A stretch of DNA of 64,000 nucleotides from Microbacterium elymi (GCF_021582895.2 NZ_CP091139.2:124001-188000); one strand, 5' to 3'; positions 51,286-61,523 are shown, counted from the first letter of the stretch. Made by a program: numbers and translations. The notes: generated from the letters alone by a model not told the origin.

Positions 51286-51315
51286 TTGACGAGGCGCCCG
51301 CCACGCCACTAGTGT
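51286..51315 (+). promoter_or_regulatory. Putative sigma70 promoter upstream of the small ORF
   Basis: TTGACG and TAGTGT separated by 18 bp, the clearest -35/-10 pair I noticed in the window. It is 53 bp upstream of the AUG at 51368 and divergent from smc. Confidence 0.55.
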
Positions 51316-51367
51316 CATTTCTTGCGTCTGAGCCAAGCTCGGACCCGAGCCGAAAGGAGGCCCACCG

Positions 51368-51463
51368 ATGATGATCAACGAACCGACCGCGTTCGCGAGT
51401 GTCGCGCACAGCAGCGCATTCCCGGGGGCCGCCATCGGCGTCTTCGCGGGCACTGCCTGCTAG
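51368..51463 (+). CDS. Possible 31-residue small protein or leader peptide
   Basis: ATG-ATG start, seven bases after a strong AAAGGAGG Shine-Dalgarno sequence and downstream of a good promoter. The peptide begins MMINEPTAFASV, becomes hydrophobic (AAIGVFAG) and ends in Thr-Ala-Cys before TAG. It is preceded by good signals but has no recognised family. The end contains CTGCCTGCTAG, which resembles the insertion signature seen elsewhere, so the true protein may be longer. It heads a plus-strand group between smc and mutM. Confidence 0.45.
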   Translation: MMINEPTAFASVAHSSAFPGAAIGVFAGTAC

Positions 51464-51612
51464 CGGGGTCAGAAGCGATCCGCTTCACCCGCGTCCGCGC
51501 CGTCTTCACCGACGTTCGCCCGCACGACCATCTCGTCGTGCTTCTTCCGTCGCTCTCGGCGACACTCCCCGGTGCACGCACCGGCAATCTCATTCTTCAG
51601 AGAGCTCACATC

Positions 51613-51880
51613 ATGAACACCACGTCGTCATCGACGCGTCCCCCCGATCAGGAACGACTGCAGGATCTCGCGGACCTCACCCACGACATCCGGATCTCGG
51701 CTCCCGACCGGCTCGCACTGCGATTCAGTCTCTGGGTCCTGCCTGCGCAACGAGCGTCGTGCCCACCGCAGCGCGGAGCGGAACGCCCGCGCCGTGCGCG
51801 CACTCGCCCGCGACGGGTTCGCAGCCACTCAGCGCGAGGCCGATCTGGTCCGCGCGATCGTCAGTCAGCAGTACCGGTGA
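51613..51880 (+). CDS. Small hypothetical protein (88 residues, frameshifted)
   Basis: After repair, a highly charged, Arg-rich helical protein: it starts MNTTSSSTRPPDQERLQDLA, contains ISAPDRLALRFSLWVLLRN and ERNARAVRALARDGFAA, and ends VRAIVSQQYR. An extra C near 51742 (CTGCCTGCGC for CTGCTGCGC) breaks it in the middle. ATG start at 51613; the upstream region GAGAGCTCACATC offers only a weak ribosome site. No family recognised. It may be in one transcript with the small ORF and the GNAT gene. Confidence 0.5.
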
Positions 51881-51938
51881 CGGGGTGCGGGTCACCCGCA
51901 CCCCCGCCTCACCCTCGCCCGGCACGAAGGAGACCCCC

Positions 51939-53043
51939 ATGGCCACCACCGACGAGATCGAGCTTGCGCCCGCTCACGTTCCCGGCATCCCTCGACGACG
52001 CGGACGCCGCGGACTTCATCGCGATGGTGGACGTCCGCAATGAGGCCTACCGCGAGATGAACGGCAACGACGATGAGCGGATGACGCCCGCCGAGCGCTG
52101 CCCGTCTGCGGAGCCAGGAGTACGAGCGCACCCTCATGTGGATCGCCCTGCTGGATGGGGAGGTCGTCGGACGGGCCGCCCTGCAGCTCCCGCTCGAAGA
52201 CGGCTCGCGGGTCGCGTTCACCAACATCGAGCTCTGCGGCGTGCGTGGGGCCGCGGCATCGGCAGGGCCGCGCATCGCCTGCTCGAGGACGCCGCCCGCG
52301 CGCAGGGCCGGAGCGTGCTGCAGGCCTGGAGCGACCATGCAAGCGCCGCGGGCACCGACGACGCCGCGGGCGCCGAACGTCTTGTCCCGCCCACCGGCTT
52401 CGGCTCGCTGCCGCTGGATCACACGGCCCGTTTCATGCGCGCGCACGGCTACACGCTCGAGCAGATCGAGCGCAACAGCGTGCTCGCGCTGACCAACGAT
52501 GCGCGTGCACACGTGGAGAGGCTGCTCGCGGAGGCCCGGGCGGCGGCCACCGGATACCGGGTGGTGCAGTGGGCTGTGCCCACACCCGCCGAGTACGTCG
52601 ACGGCTATGCCTGGATGAAGTCGCGCATGGTCACCGACGCCCCCTCGGCAGCCCTCGAGTTCGACGACGAGGTCTGGGATGCTGCACGCCTGGCCGACCA
52701 CGAGCGGCCCTATCTGGAGGCGGGGCGCACGCTGCACGTGACCGCCGCGCAGCACATCGCCACGGGAGAGCTGGCCGCGTTCAACGAGCTCGTGATCGGC
52801 ACCGACCGCACCGCGGCCACCAGCCAGGAGGACACCCTGGTCCTGGCGGAGCATCGCGGGCACCGGCTGGGGCTGCTCGTGAAGTGTCAGGCCCTGCACG
52901 ACTGGCACCAGATCGCTCCCCGTTCGCCGCGGGTGATCACGTACAACGCGGAGGAGAACCAGCCGATGCTCGACATCAACGAGCGGATCGGCTTCGTGCC
53001 GGTCGCCTACAACGGCGCCTGGAAGAAGACGCTCAGCCGCTGA
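51939..53043 (+). CDS. GNAT-family N-acetyltransferase (two-domain, frameshifted)
   Basis: About 367 residues, long enough for two GNAT domains. The first has ELRPLTFPASLDDADAADF, LMWIALLDGEVVGRAAL, then WGRGIGRAAHRLLEDAARAQGR as the acetyl-CoA loop. The second contains TGELAAFNEL, TLVLAEHRGHRLGLLVKC (the R/Q-x-x-G-x-G/A loop) and the end NQPMLDINERIGFVPV. Three breaks: near 51965 (GAGCTTGCGC), near 52105 (GTCTGCGG for GCTGCGG) and near 52233 (one base lost in GCTGCTG). ATG start at 51939 with AAGGAG. Substrate unknown. Converges with mutM, overlapping it by 11 bp. Confidence 0.78.
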
Positions 53044-53946
53044 GGGCGGGCGGGCGGGGCATCCGCTGGCACCGCGCGCAGAAGTGGCTCGACCGGTTCA
53101 TGAACGAGGTCCGCACGATGGGGCGGCCGCATCGGGCGCACGGCAGTCCGGTGCGGCCGTACGCGTTCAGCGAATGCGCGAAGTAGCCGGCCTCGCCGTT
53201 CACGTTCACGTACTGCGCGTCGAAGCTGGTGCCGCCCTCGCTCAGAGCCTTCTGGAGCACACCCCGGACCTCGGCCATCAGCCGGTGCACCGCGCGGGTG
53301 GAAAGCGCCTGCGCGGGGGTGGACGGGTGGATGCGGGCCGCCCACAGCGACTCGTCGGCGTAGATGTTGCCGATGCCGCTGACCACGGGCTGATCCAGCA
53401 GCACCCGCTTCACCGCGACGTCCTTGTGCGCCAGGCGCCGGCGGAACGCGGCGTCGTCGAAGGCGGGATCCAGCGGATCGCGCGCGATGTGCGCGACCTG
53501 GGTCGGCACCACTGGGCAGCGTCGCCCCAACCACCCGGCGCGCCGTCCGCGGTCGGCACGAGGGTGTCGACGGCGAGCGAGCCGAACGTGCGCTGGTCGG
53601 CGAACACGACGGCGATGTCGCCGTGGACGGGATGCCGCAGCCCGATCCGGATGCGCTCGAAGCGCTCCTGCGGGGCGTCGGCGGCGCGGAGCAGGAGCTG
53701 ACCGCTCATCCCGAGGTGGCCGATCAGCACGTGGGAGGTGCCGGCCACGGGCAGCCACAGGAACTTGCCCCGGCGCACCGCCGACTCGAGCGTGGACCCG
53801 GTCAGCGCGCCCACGAAGTCAGCGTCGCCACCGGCATGCCGCGTCAGGGCGCGCGGGTCGTGCACGGTCACCCGCATGACGCGGGCGCCGCTCACGGCCG
53901 GGGCGAGGCCGCGGCGGACGACCTCGACCTCGGGCAGCTCCGGCAC
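53033..53946 (-). CDS. mutM: Formamidopyrimidine-DNA glycosylase MutM (frameshifted)
   Basis: Excises oxidised purines and cleaves the AP site. About 304 residues. It starts PELPEVEVVRRGL with the catalytic Pro1/Glu2, then VLIGHLGMSGQLLL, DPLDPAFDDAAF, LLDQPVVSGIGNIYADESLWAARIHP and the C-terminal zinc finger CARCGRPIVRTSFMNRSSHFCARCQ. One G appears lost near 53512 (CAGTGG for CAGGTGG) after GGWGDAA. ATG start at 53946, directly after rnc. MutM and Nei share the fold; Lys and NIYADE favour MutM. Confidence 0.94.
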
Positions 53947-53949
53947 CGA

Positions 53950-54642
53950 TCAGGTCCGCTCGGACAGGGCGCGCCACAGCAGCAGCGCGGCGGCCATCTC
54001 GGCGTGCTTCTTGCTCGTCCCGGTGCCGTTGCGCTGCTCGTCGCCCACCGCGACCGTGGCGGTGAAGACCCGGTCATGGTCGGGTCCAGTCGCGTCGATC
54101 CGGTAGGCGGGCGGCGGGAAACCCAGCCGCGCCGCCAGCTCCTGCAGGCTGGTCTTGGGATCCACGGCCGCGCCGTAGCGGTCCGGGTCGGCCAGCAGCG
54201 GCTCGATCAGCCGCTGCACCAGGGCGGTGGCGGCATCCTGCCCCGCGGAGATGTAGGTGGCGCCGATCACCGCTTCCATCGTGTCGGCCAGGATCGAGTC
54301 CTTGTCGCGTCCGCCGGTCTGGTCCTCGCCGCGGCCGAGCCGCAGGTAGGCGCCGAGGCCGATGCTGCGAGCGACCTCGGCCAGCGCGACGGTCGAGACG
54401 ACGCTGGCGCGGCGCTTGGCGAGGGCTCCCTCTTCGAGCTCGGGATGCCGGGTGTACAGCAGGACGGTGGCGGCCTGTCCGAGGACGGAGTCGCCGAGGA
54501 ACTCCAGCCGCTCATTGTGCGGCAGGTGCCCGTGCTCGTAGGCGTACGAGCGATGTGTCAAGGCGAGCGAGAGAAGCTCGGAGTCGATGTCGACCCCGAG
54601 CTTCTCCATCAGCTGGGAGGAATCTCCCGCCGGCCGCCTCAT
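53950..54642 (-). CDS. rnc: Ribonuclease III
   Basis: Processes rRNA precursors and structured RNAs. 230 residues, intact. ATG at 54642 chosen by reading frame and length. Signature HNERLEFLGDSVLG, with catalytic Glu and Asp, TRHPELEEG, DKDSILADTMEAVIGATYISAG, and a C-terminal dsRNA-binding domain (DPKTSLQELAARLGFPPPAY to GTSKKHAEMAAALLLW). In the rpmF-rnc-mutM order. Confidence 0.96.
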   Translation of the reverse strand: MRRPAGDSSQLMEKLGVDIDSELLSLALTHRSYAYEHGHLPHNERLEFLGDSVLGQAATVLLYTRHPELEEGALAKRRASVVSTVALAEVARSIGLGAYLRLGRGEDQTGGRDKDSILADTMEAVIGATYISAGQDAATALVQRLIEPLLADPDRYGAAVDPKTSLQELAARLGFPPPAYRIDATGPDHDRVFTATVAVGDEQRNGTGTSKKHAEMAAALLLWRALSERT

Positions 54643-54652
54643 CGGACGTCGA

Positions 54653-54862
54653 TCAGACGTCCGCGACCTTGCGGCCCTTGTACTCCAGGAACAGCTCAGT
54701 GCCCTGCGAGTCGGTGACGACCTTGGCCTGGTGCGGACGGCTGTAGACGACCTTGCCGTTCTCGACGGTCTTGACCAGCGCGGGCGCCTCGGCCTTCCAC
54801 TGCGCACGACGGGAGCGCGTGTTGGAGCGGGAGACCTTCCGCTTCGGGGGGTTACCTGCCAT
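54653..54862 (-). CDS. rpmF: 50S ribosomal protein L32
   Basis: 69 residues, intact, ATG start. Canonical start [22 protein letters not shown]. It lacks the CxxC zinc pairs found in some L32 proteins, so it is the zinc-independent form. The C-terminal part ([32 protein letters not shown]) is typical. Follows the DUF177 gene. Confidence 0.95.
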   Translation of the reverse strand: MAGNPPKRKVSRSNTRSRRAQWKAEAPALVKTVENGKVVYSRPHQAKVVTDSQGTELFLEYKGRKVADV

Positions 54863-54882
54863 GGCTGTTCATCCTTCGTTCT

Positions 54883-55443
54883 CTAGGTCTGGGATCGGGG
54901 CGCAGAATCGTCTGTTCCCTCGGCCGGCTCGGGCGCGAACTCCGCCAGGGCCGACCACCGCGGGTCGATGCTCTGAGGGGGTGCTGCGTCCGACACGTCG
55001 GCCAGACGTTCGCCCGTGACGGGGTCCAACCCCGGGCAGTCCGGCCGGCACACCGGCTGAAACGGAAGCGCCAGGACGATGCCGTCCCGGACCAGAGTTT
55101 CAAGATCCACGTGGTCGTCTTGAACCTCGAAGTCGTTCGCTTCCTCTCCAGGATACGCGAAAAGCTCCTGGAACTCGACTTCGACCGGCGCGGCGATGTC
55201 GATGAGGCAGCGCCCGCACTGCCCGGTGTACCGGGTGCGCGCGTCGCCGGTGGCCAGAATGCCTTCGTGCACGGACTCCAGCCGCACGTCCAGGCGCACG
55301 GTCTCGCCGGACTCGACGGCGACCAGACCTTCGCCCCAGCGCTCGGAGAGCACGACGTCGAAGGAGGTCTCGCGCATCTCACCGGGGTGCCGGACGATGT
55401 CGCGCACCAGGGTGCTGAACGGGCCGGGACGACGATTTCTCAC
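54883..55443 (-). CDS. yceD: DUF177 family protein (YceD, rRNA accumulation protein)
   Basis: 186 residues, intact, ATG start. The family motif CGRCLIDIAAPVEVEFQELFAY is present, followed by DDHVDLETLVRDGIVLALPFQPVCRPDCPGLDP with a C-x3-C pair that probably binds a metal. Members affect 23S rRNA accumulation and often neighbour rpmF, as here. Confidence 0.9.
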   Translation of the reverse strand: MRNRRPGPFSTLVRDIVRHPGEMRETSFDVVLSERWGEGLVAVESGETVRLDVRLESVHEGILATGDARTRYTGQCGRCLIDIAAPVEVEFQELFAYPGEEANDFEVQDDHVDLETLVRDGIVLALPFQPVCRPDCPGLDPVTGERLADVSDAAPPQSIDPRWSALAEFAPEPAEGTDDSAPRSQT

Positions 55444-55484
55444 CCGGCGAGTCTACCTGCCGCCGACGCGCCGGGCTCGGCGCG

Positions 55485-55982
55485 TCAGATCCCGCGCGAA
55501 CCCGTGTCCAGGAACCGCGCGACCGCGCCGGGCACGTACGGCGCCACGTCGCCGCCCAGCCCGGCGACCTGGCGCACGAGCGAGCTGGACACCAGCGCGT
55601 GCGCGGGGTCGGGAAGCAGGAACACCGTCTCGATCTCGGCGAGATGGCGGTTCACGATCGCCATCGGCGTCTCGTAGGCGACATCCACCTGCGAGCGGAT
55701 GCCCTTGACCAGCACGCCGGCGTTCACATCGGTCGCGTAGTCCACGAGCAGGCCCATGCTCCAGGACGCCACCACGATCTCGCCGACCACCCCGTCTTCG
55801 GCGATGGACTGCTCCAGCAGCGACAGCCGCTGCGCGATCGGCAGCATCGCCTGCTTGTCGGGGTTGTGCACGACCAGCACGTGCACCGTGTCGTACAGTG
55901 CGGCGGCTCGACGGATCACGTCGAGGTGGCCGAGGGTGGGCGGGTCGAACGACCCCGGGACGACGGCGATCCGGTTGCTCAC
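55485..55982 (-). CDS. coaD: Phosphopantetheine adenylyltransferase CoaD
   Basis: Penultimate step of coenzyme A synthesis. 165 residues, intact, GTG start. Nucleotidyltransferase motif [20 protein letters not shown] (TxGH), then [37 protein letters not shown] and the [15 protein letters not shown] end. Sits between recG and the DUF177 gene. Confidence 0.96.
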   Translation of the reverse strand: MSNRIAVVPGSFDPPTLGHLDVIRRAAALYDTVHVLVVHNPDKQAMLPIAQRLSLLEQSIAEDGVVGEIVVASWSMGLLVDYATDVNAGVLVKGIRSQVDVAYETPMAIVNRHLAEIETVFLLPDPAHALVSSSLVRQVAGLGGDVAPYVPGAVARFLDTGSRGI

Positions 55983-56037
55983 GCTGCCAGCCTACCGGTC
56001 GACCTGTCCGCTTCCTGAATGCCGTGGAGGACCCGGC

Positions 56038-58204
56038 TCAGTTCTTGGCCAGCGCCGCACGCGCGGACGTGTCCAGACGCCGCTCGATCGCGTCGGACAG
56101 GCCGGGATGCCGCAGGCGCGGGATCCTCGTCCAGGATCGTCTCGCCCTCCTGCCGCGCGATCGCGATCAGGTCGGCGTCCTTGATCACCCGCAGCAGGCG
56201 CAGGGACGAGCGCGCGCCGGACTGCACGTCGCCCAGCACGTCGCCCTCGCCCGCAGCTTGCAGGTCGACCTCGGCCAGCTCGAATCCGTCGGCGGTCCGA
56301 GCCACCGCATCCACCCGCTGGCGGGCGGGCGTGTGCTCGGCGGCCTCGGTCACCAGCAGGCAGAGCCCCGGCACGGACCCGCGCCCCACTCGCCCGCGCG
56401 AGCTGGTCGCAGCCTCGAGACGCCGAAGCGATCGGCCTCGAGGATCACCATGGTCGAGGCATTCGGCACGTCCACCCCCACCTCGATCACAGTGGTGGCC
56501 ACGAGCACGTCGATCTCGCCGTCGGCGAACGACCGCATGACGGCGTCCTTCTGGTCGGCGGGCATGCGTCCGTGCAGCGTCTGCACGCGGAGCGCGGCGA
56601 ACAGCGGATGCCTGCGCCAGCAGCTGGGCGGCCTGGGCCACGCCCCATCGCATCGGCCTGGTCTCGCCGTCCGCCTCGGCGAGCTCGTCGGCGTCGTCCA
56701 GGTCCTTCCCGGCGCCGGCCTCCACGTCGATCGCGGGACAGACGACGAAGACCTGGAACCCCTTGGCCACCTCTTCGGCCACCCGCTGCCAGACCCGTGG
56801 GAACCAGGCGGGCTTCTCGGCCACCGGCGCCACGAACGTCTCGAAGCCGGCCCGCCCTTCCGGCATCGTGCGGATCGTGGACACGTCGAGGTCGCCGAAC
56901 ACCGTCATCGCCACGGTGCGCGGAATCGGGGTGGCCGTGAGCACGAGCGCGTGCGGGCGCTGCCCTTCGCGCGCAGCGTCTCGCGCTGCTCCACGCCGAA
57001 CCGGTGCTGCTCGTCGACCACGACCAGCCCGAGGTCGGCGAAGGTCGTGCTCGCGCTCAGCAGGGCGTGCGTGCCCACGACGATGAGCGCCTGCCCGGCG
57101 GCCACCCGCAGGGCGGCGCGACGGCGCTCGGGCGCCGACAGCTGTCCGGTCAGCAGGGTGGGCATCAGCCGTGGCGCGAGCTGCGGGCCCAGCATCCGGG
57201 TGATCGAGCGCAGGTGCTGGCCGGCCAGCACCTCGGTGGGGGCGATGAGGGCGGACTGTCCGCCCGACTCGGCGACCTGCAGGCATCGCGCGCAGCGCCA
57301 CGAGGGTCTTGCCGGACCCCACCTCGCCCTGCACCAGCCGATTCATCGGCCAGTCGGCGACGAGGTCGGCGGCGACCCGTTCGCCGACGGCGACCTGATC
57401 CGGCGTGCGTGCGAACGGCAGCGCCGCGTCGAAGGCGCGCAGCAGTTCGCCGGCCGGACGCGCGGTCGCCGACAGCGCGCGCACGAACTGCCGCTCGCCA
57501 GCAGGGCCGTCTGCAGGACCAGCGCCTCGTGCATGCGCAGGGTCCGACGCGCATCGTCGGCCTGGTCCTCGAAGTCGGGGCGGTGGATGCGCTCCAGCGC
57601 CTGTCGGGCGGTCAGCAGTCCCTGGCGGGCGCGCATGTCCTCCGGCAGCGGGTCGGCGATCTCGCCGAGCCCGTCGAGGATCATCACGATCATCTTGCGC
57701 AGGGCGAAGCTGGAGACCGCGGAGGTCGCCGGATAGATGGGGATGGGCTCGTTCGCCTGCGCCTCGGCCGTCATGCGCGCCATGCCGACGTCGTCGAACA
57801 GCTCGTATTCGGGGTGGGCGAACTGCTTGCCGCGTCCGTAGGTGCCGACCTTGCCGGAGAAGATGCCCTGGCGGCCGACCTGCAGCTCGTTCAGTCGCCA
57901 GCTCTGGTTGAAGAACGTCAGCTTGCACATCGCCGTGCCCGTCCGTGATGACGACCTCGAGCAGTCGGCCGCGCCGCTGGCGCATCGGCCGCTCGGAGGC
58001 GTGCTTGATCCGGGCCACGATCGTGACCTGCTCGCCGACCACCAGCGAGTCGATCGGGGTCAGCTCGCCGCGCTTGGCGTATCGGCGAGGGTAGTGAGCG
58101 AGCAGATCCGCGACGGTGTGCATGCCGAACGCGCGCTTCAGGGCGCCGGCGCTCTTGCCGCCGAGCGCGCCGTCCAGGCGCGTCTCGAGCGTGTACACCG
58201 ACAT
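56038..58204 (-). CDS. recG: ATP-dependent DNA helicase RecG (multiply frameshifted)
   Basis: Reverses stalled forks; about 721 residues. Motifs in order: OB-like wedge domain, RLVQGEVGSGKTLVALRAML (I), ALIAPTEVLAGQH (Ia), VVVDEQHRFGVEQR (II), LVLTATPIPRT (III), VQTLHGRMPADQKD (IV), VLVATTVIEVGVDVPNASTMVILEADRFGVS (V) and QLRGRVGRG (VI). At least eight breaks, near 57924, 57497, 57282, 56962, 56611, 56410 (two, by consensus) and 56115; most are GCTTG or GCCTG insertions. ATG 58204 chosen over the GTG 18 bases upstream. Ends DTSARAALAKN at 56038 after the last repair. Confidence 0.9.
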
Positions 58205-58269
58205 GGATCCGAGTCTAGGCACCAGGGCCGACAGGGGTTCGCAGCGTCGCGGCTTTGTAGGGTGGGGAG

Positions 58270-58836
58270 GTGACCCGCATCATCGCCGGCCGAGCCGGCG
58301 GCATCCGACTGGACGTCCCGTCGGCCGGGACCCGGCCCACCAGCGACCGCGTGCGCGAATCGCTGTTCGGCGCGCTCGAGGCGGGCGGCGAGCTCGACGA
58401 TGCGGCCGTCCTCGACCTGTACGCCGGCTCCGGCGCGCTGGGGCTGGAGGCGCTGAGCCGCGGCGCGCGCAGTGCCGACCTGGTGGAGCGCGCGGCCGGC
58501 GCCGCCCAGGTGGCGCGCGGGAACGCCGCCCGGGTGGCCGCGGCGTGCACAGGCGCCTCCGCCCGGGTTCATCGGGCGGCCGTGGCGGCGTTCCTGGCCG
58601 TTGCCCGCGGGCCCTACGACCTCGTCTTCGCCGACCCGCCCTATGCGGTGGGCGACGACGAGACCGCGGCCATGCTGGCCGCGCTCGTCCCCCACCTCGG
58701 CCCCGACGCGCTCGTCGTGCTCGAGCGGGGCGCGCGCGCCGGAGCTCCCGCTGCGACGCCGGGCCTGGAGCAGGAGCGCACCAAGCGCTACGGCGACACC
58801 GTGCTGTGGTGGCTGCGCGCGACCGGCACGCCGTGA
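58270..58836 (+). CDS. rsmD: 16S rRNA (guanine966-N2)-methyltransferase RsmD
   Basis: 188 residues, intact, GTG start. Conserved segments: RIIAGRAGGIRLDVPSAGTRPTSDRVRESLFGAL, DLYAGSGALGLEALSRGA (SAM-binding), and the catalytic LVFADPPYAVG (DPPY). Methylates G966 in the 30S head. Divergent from recG (start-start gap about 65 bp) and converging with thiL. Confidence 0.95.
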   Translation: MTRIIAGRAGGIRLDVPSAGTRPTSDRVRESLFGALEAGGELDDAAVLDLYAGSGALGLEALSRGARSADLVERAAGAAQVARGNAARVAAACTGASARVHRAAVAAFLAVARGPYDLVFADPPYAVGDDETAAMLAALVPHLGPDALVVLERGARAGAPAATPGLEQERTKRYGDTVLWWLRATGTP

Positions 58837-59892
58837 TCAGCCGCCCGCGGCATCCCAGTCGCGGTACGGGTCCCACCCGCCGCGTCCGGCGTAGGGCGCA
58901 CCGGCGACGGTGACCGCGCCGGGCCCGCGGTCGGCGATCCGCCCGATCCGCCGGAATCCCTCGGGCAGCGGCATCGTGGCCGGGAACGCCGCGAGCAGCG
59001 CGTGATCCTCGCCGCCGGCCAGTGCCGCATCGGGGTCCGGGCCGAGAGCTGTCGGATCGAGGTCGACGGTCACCTGCGAGGCGTCGGCGAGCCGGGTCGC
59101 ATCCAGCACGAGCCCATCGGAGACATCCATCATCGCCGTCGCGCCGGCGCGCGCCGCCGCCGGGCCGAGCAGGATCGGAGGGGACGGACGCAGCTGGGCG
59201 TCCACGGCCCGGCGCTGCTCGGGCCGCAGCGCGCCGCGGTCGACCGCGACCGGCCGCCCGTCGGCATCCCGGAACCGGTCGAACAGGATCCGCAGACCGT
59301 CCGCGGCCAGCCCCGCCTCGCCCGCCAGGGCGAGGGCGTCGCCCGGACGGGCCCCGCTGCGGCGCACCGGGCGCGCACCGTCGAGCGCCCCGAGCGCGGT
59401 CACCGCCACCGTCAGCGTGTCCGACACGGTCAGATCGCCGCCCTCGACAGCGCACCCCGGGGCCAGGGCCGCGCACGCCGCACGCAGGCCGTCCGCGAGG
59501 GCGGTGACGAACGAGAGCCGGGTGGCCTCGGGCAGGGCCAACGCCACCAGCAGCGCAGTCGGGCGGGCACCCATCGCCGCGACGTCGGCGAGGTTGACCG
59601 CCGCCGCCTTCCAGCCCAGGTCGAAGCCCGTCGACCAGGCCAAGCGGAAGTCCGGGCCGTGCACGAGCGTGTCCACGGTCGCCACGATGCGGCCGTCGGG
59701 CGCCTCCAGCACCGCCGCATCGTCACCGGGACCGACCAGCGCCGCGGACGGGCCGATGCGCGCAAGGATCGCGCCCAGGACGGCGGCCTCGCTCAGCTCG
59801 CCGACCATCGGGTCCGCCTTCGGCTCGGTCACGCCGGTCCTCCCGTCCGCTGCGGTCAGTGTCGGCCGTCCGAGCGCGACCGTCGTCCCCAT
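58837..59892 (-). CDS. thiL: Thiamine-monophosphate kinase ThiL
   Basis: Makes thiamine diphosphate from the monophosphate. 351 residues, intact; ATG at 59892 gives a longer N-terminus than usual, and a start near VGELSEAAVLGAI about 29 residues in is an alternative. Signature: LVGPGDDAAVLEA, TVDTLVHGPDF, AVNLADVAAMGARPTALLVAL, and MMDVSDGLVLDA. The stop immediately follows the convergent rsmD stop. Short gap to the DUF3515 gene upstream. Confidence 0.92.
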   Translation of the reverse strand: MGTTVALGRPTLTAADGRTGVTEPKADPMVGELSEAAVLGAILARIGPSAALVGPGDDAAVLEAPDGRIVATVDTLVHGPDFRLAWSTGFDLGWKAAAVNLADVAAMGARPTALLVALALPEATRLSFVTALADGLRAACAALAPGCAVEGGDLTVSDTLTVAVTALGALDGARPVRRSGARPGDALALAGEAGLAADGLRILFDRFRDADGRPVAVDRGALRPEQRRAVDAQLRPSPPILLGPAAARAGATAMMDVSDGLVLDATRLADASQVTVDLDPTALGPDPDAALAGGEDHALLAAFPATMPLPEGFRRIGRIADRGPGAVTVAGAPYAGRGGWDPYRDWDAAGG

Positions 59893-59962
59893 TCTGCTTC
59901 ACCGCGCGCTCCCCGCCGTCCTGCGGCGCTCCGGCGACCCGGGTGCGGGTTAGCCTGGAGGG

Positions 59963-60442
59963 GTGACCCGAACCCGACTCGGCCGCGCGGCCGCCGTCCT
60001 CGCACTGGCGCTCGCTCTGGCCGGGTGCTCCACGACGGTCTCGCTCGAGCCGGCCAAGGATGCGAACAACCCCAAGTGCGCGGCGATCATGGTCCGCCTG
60101 CCCGGCAACCTCGACGGCCAGCAGCGGGCCTGGACCGACGCCCAGTCGACGGCCGCATGGGCAGCCCGACCCGGATCATCATGACCTGCGGCGTGACCCC
60201 GCCCGGGCCGAGCACCATCAAGTGCGTCTCACTGGGCGGAGTGGACTGGCTCGTCGACGAGGCGCAGCGAGCCCGACTTCCGCATCACCAGCTACGGGCG
60301 CACGCCCGCGGTGCAGCTGTTCGTCGGCGGCGGGGACGCCTCGGTGGACCCGAATGCGGTCCTGACCCAGCTGGGCCGGCTGGTGGCGGCCCAGACGACG
60401 CAGAACGCGAAGTGCACCGCTCCGGACACCGTCAGCGGCTGA
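59963..60442 (+). CDS. DUF3515 family lipoprotein (frameshifted)
   Basis: About 159 residues. GTG start; signal peptide with lipobox (LALALAGCSTTVSL, Cys about residue 22). The DUF3515 body shows ANNPKCAAIMVRLPGNL, ARIIMTCGVTPPGPST-like and DWLVDE, then ITSYGRTPAVQLFVGG and QNAKCTAPDTVSG. Cysteines at NPKC, TCG, KC and KC may pair. Two breaks: one G lost near 60155, one base extra near 60268. Converges with ddl, overlapping its end by 11 bp. Function unknown. Confidence 0.8.
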
Positions 60443-61512
60443 GAGCCGTGTTCAGCAGATCAGAGATCAGCTCGCGGTAGCTCATCCCGCTGGCGATCCA
60501 GCACTTCGGGAACATCGAGATCGGGGTGAAGCCCGGCATGGTGTTCAGCTCGTTGACGAAGAACTCGGTCCCGGTGAAGAAGAAGTCCACCCGCGCCAGT
60601 CCCTGCCCGCCCACGGCCTCGAAGGCCCGCCCGGCGATGCGCTGCATCTCGTCGAGCTCGCCGGGCCTCAGTTCGGCGGGACAGACGAGATCGATGCCCG
60701 GGGCATCCAGATACTTCGCCGCGAAGTCGTAGAAGTCCCGCCCGGTGATCACGACCTCGCCGGCCACGCTCACCCGGGGAAGACCGCCGTCGCGGCTCTC
60801 CAGCACGCCGCATTCCAGCTCGCGGCCGACGACGGCCTGCTCCACCAGCACCGTGTCGTCCTCGGCGAACGCCGTCGCCAGCGCGTGATCCAGCGTCTCC
60901 CAGGCGTCCACCCGCGACACGCCCACGCTCGACCCGGCACGCGCGGGCTTGACGAACACCGGCAGCCCGAGCGCCCGGATCCGCTGCTCCCACATCCGGC
61001 GGTCGCGGTCCAGCCCCGGACGGGTGACGGTCACCCACGGCACGACCGGCACCCCGGCGGCCTGCAGCACATGCTTGGTGGTGTGCTTGTCCATCCCGAT
61101 GGCCGACATCAGCAGCCCCGCCCCGGCGTACGGCAGGTCCAGCAGCTCGAGGAACCCCTGGATCGTGCCGTCCTCGCCCCAGCGCCCGTGCAGGATGGGA
61201 AGCACGACGTCGACCTCCCCGAGCGAGTGCGTGCCCGAGGCATCCGTCACCTTCAGTTCGCGGCTGCGCGCCGAATCGGGCCACACGATCCGGGTGCCGT
61301 TGTCGACGACCTCGGGCAGACGGGCCGGATCGAGCGCGAACTTGTCGGGGTCGTCCTCTTCGAGCACGAAGGCCCCGTCCCGGGTGATCCCGATCGGGAT
61401 GACCCGGAACCGGTCGCGGTCAATGGCCCGCAGCACTCCCGGCCGTCGCGGCGCTGATGGAATGCTCGCTGGAACGCCCGCCGAAGAGCACCGCCACCGC
61501 CGGATTGTCCAT
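60432..61512 (-). CDS. ddl: D-alanine--D-alanine ligase (frameshifted)
   Basis: Forms D-Ala-D-Ala for peptidoglycan, about 359 residues. Motifs: VAVLFGGRSSEHSIS at the N-terminus, LPILHGRWGEDGTIQGFLELLDLPYAGAGLL, HTTKHVLQAAGVP, VFVKPARAGSSVGVSRV, and RVDFFFTGTEFFVNELNTMPGFT. ATP-grasp fold. One break near 61442 between ATAG and VLRAIDRDRF (one extra or two missing bases in a GGG region). ATG start at 61512 with GAGAGGA. The residue set is that of D-Ala-D-Ala, not the D-Lac type, as far as visible. Confidence 0.93.
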
Positions 61513-61523
61513 TCTCAGTCCTC

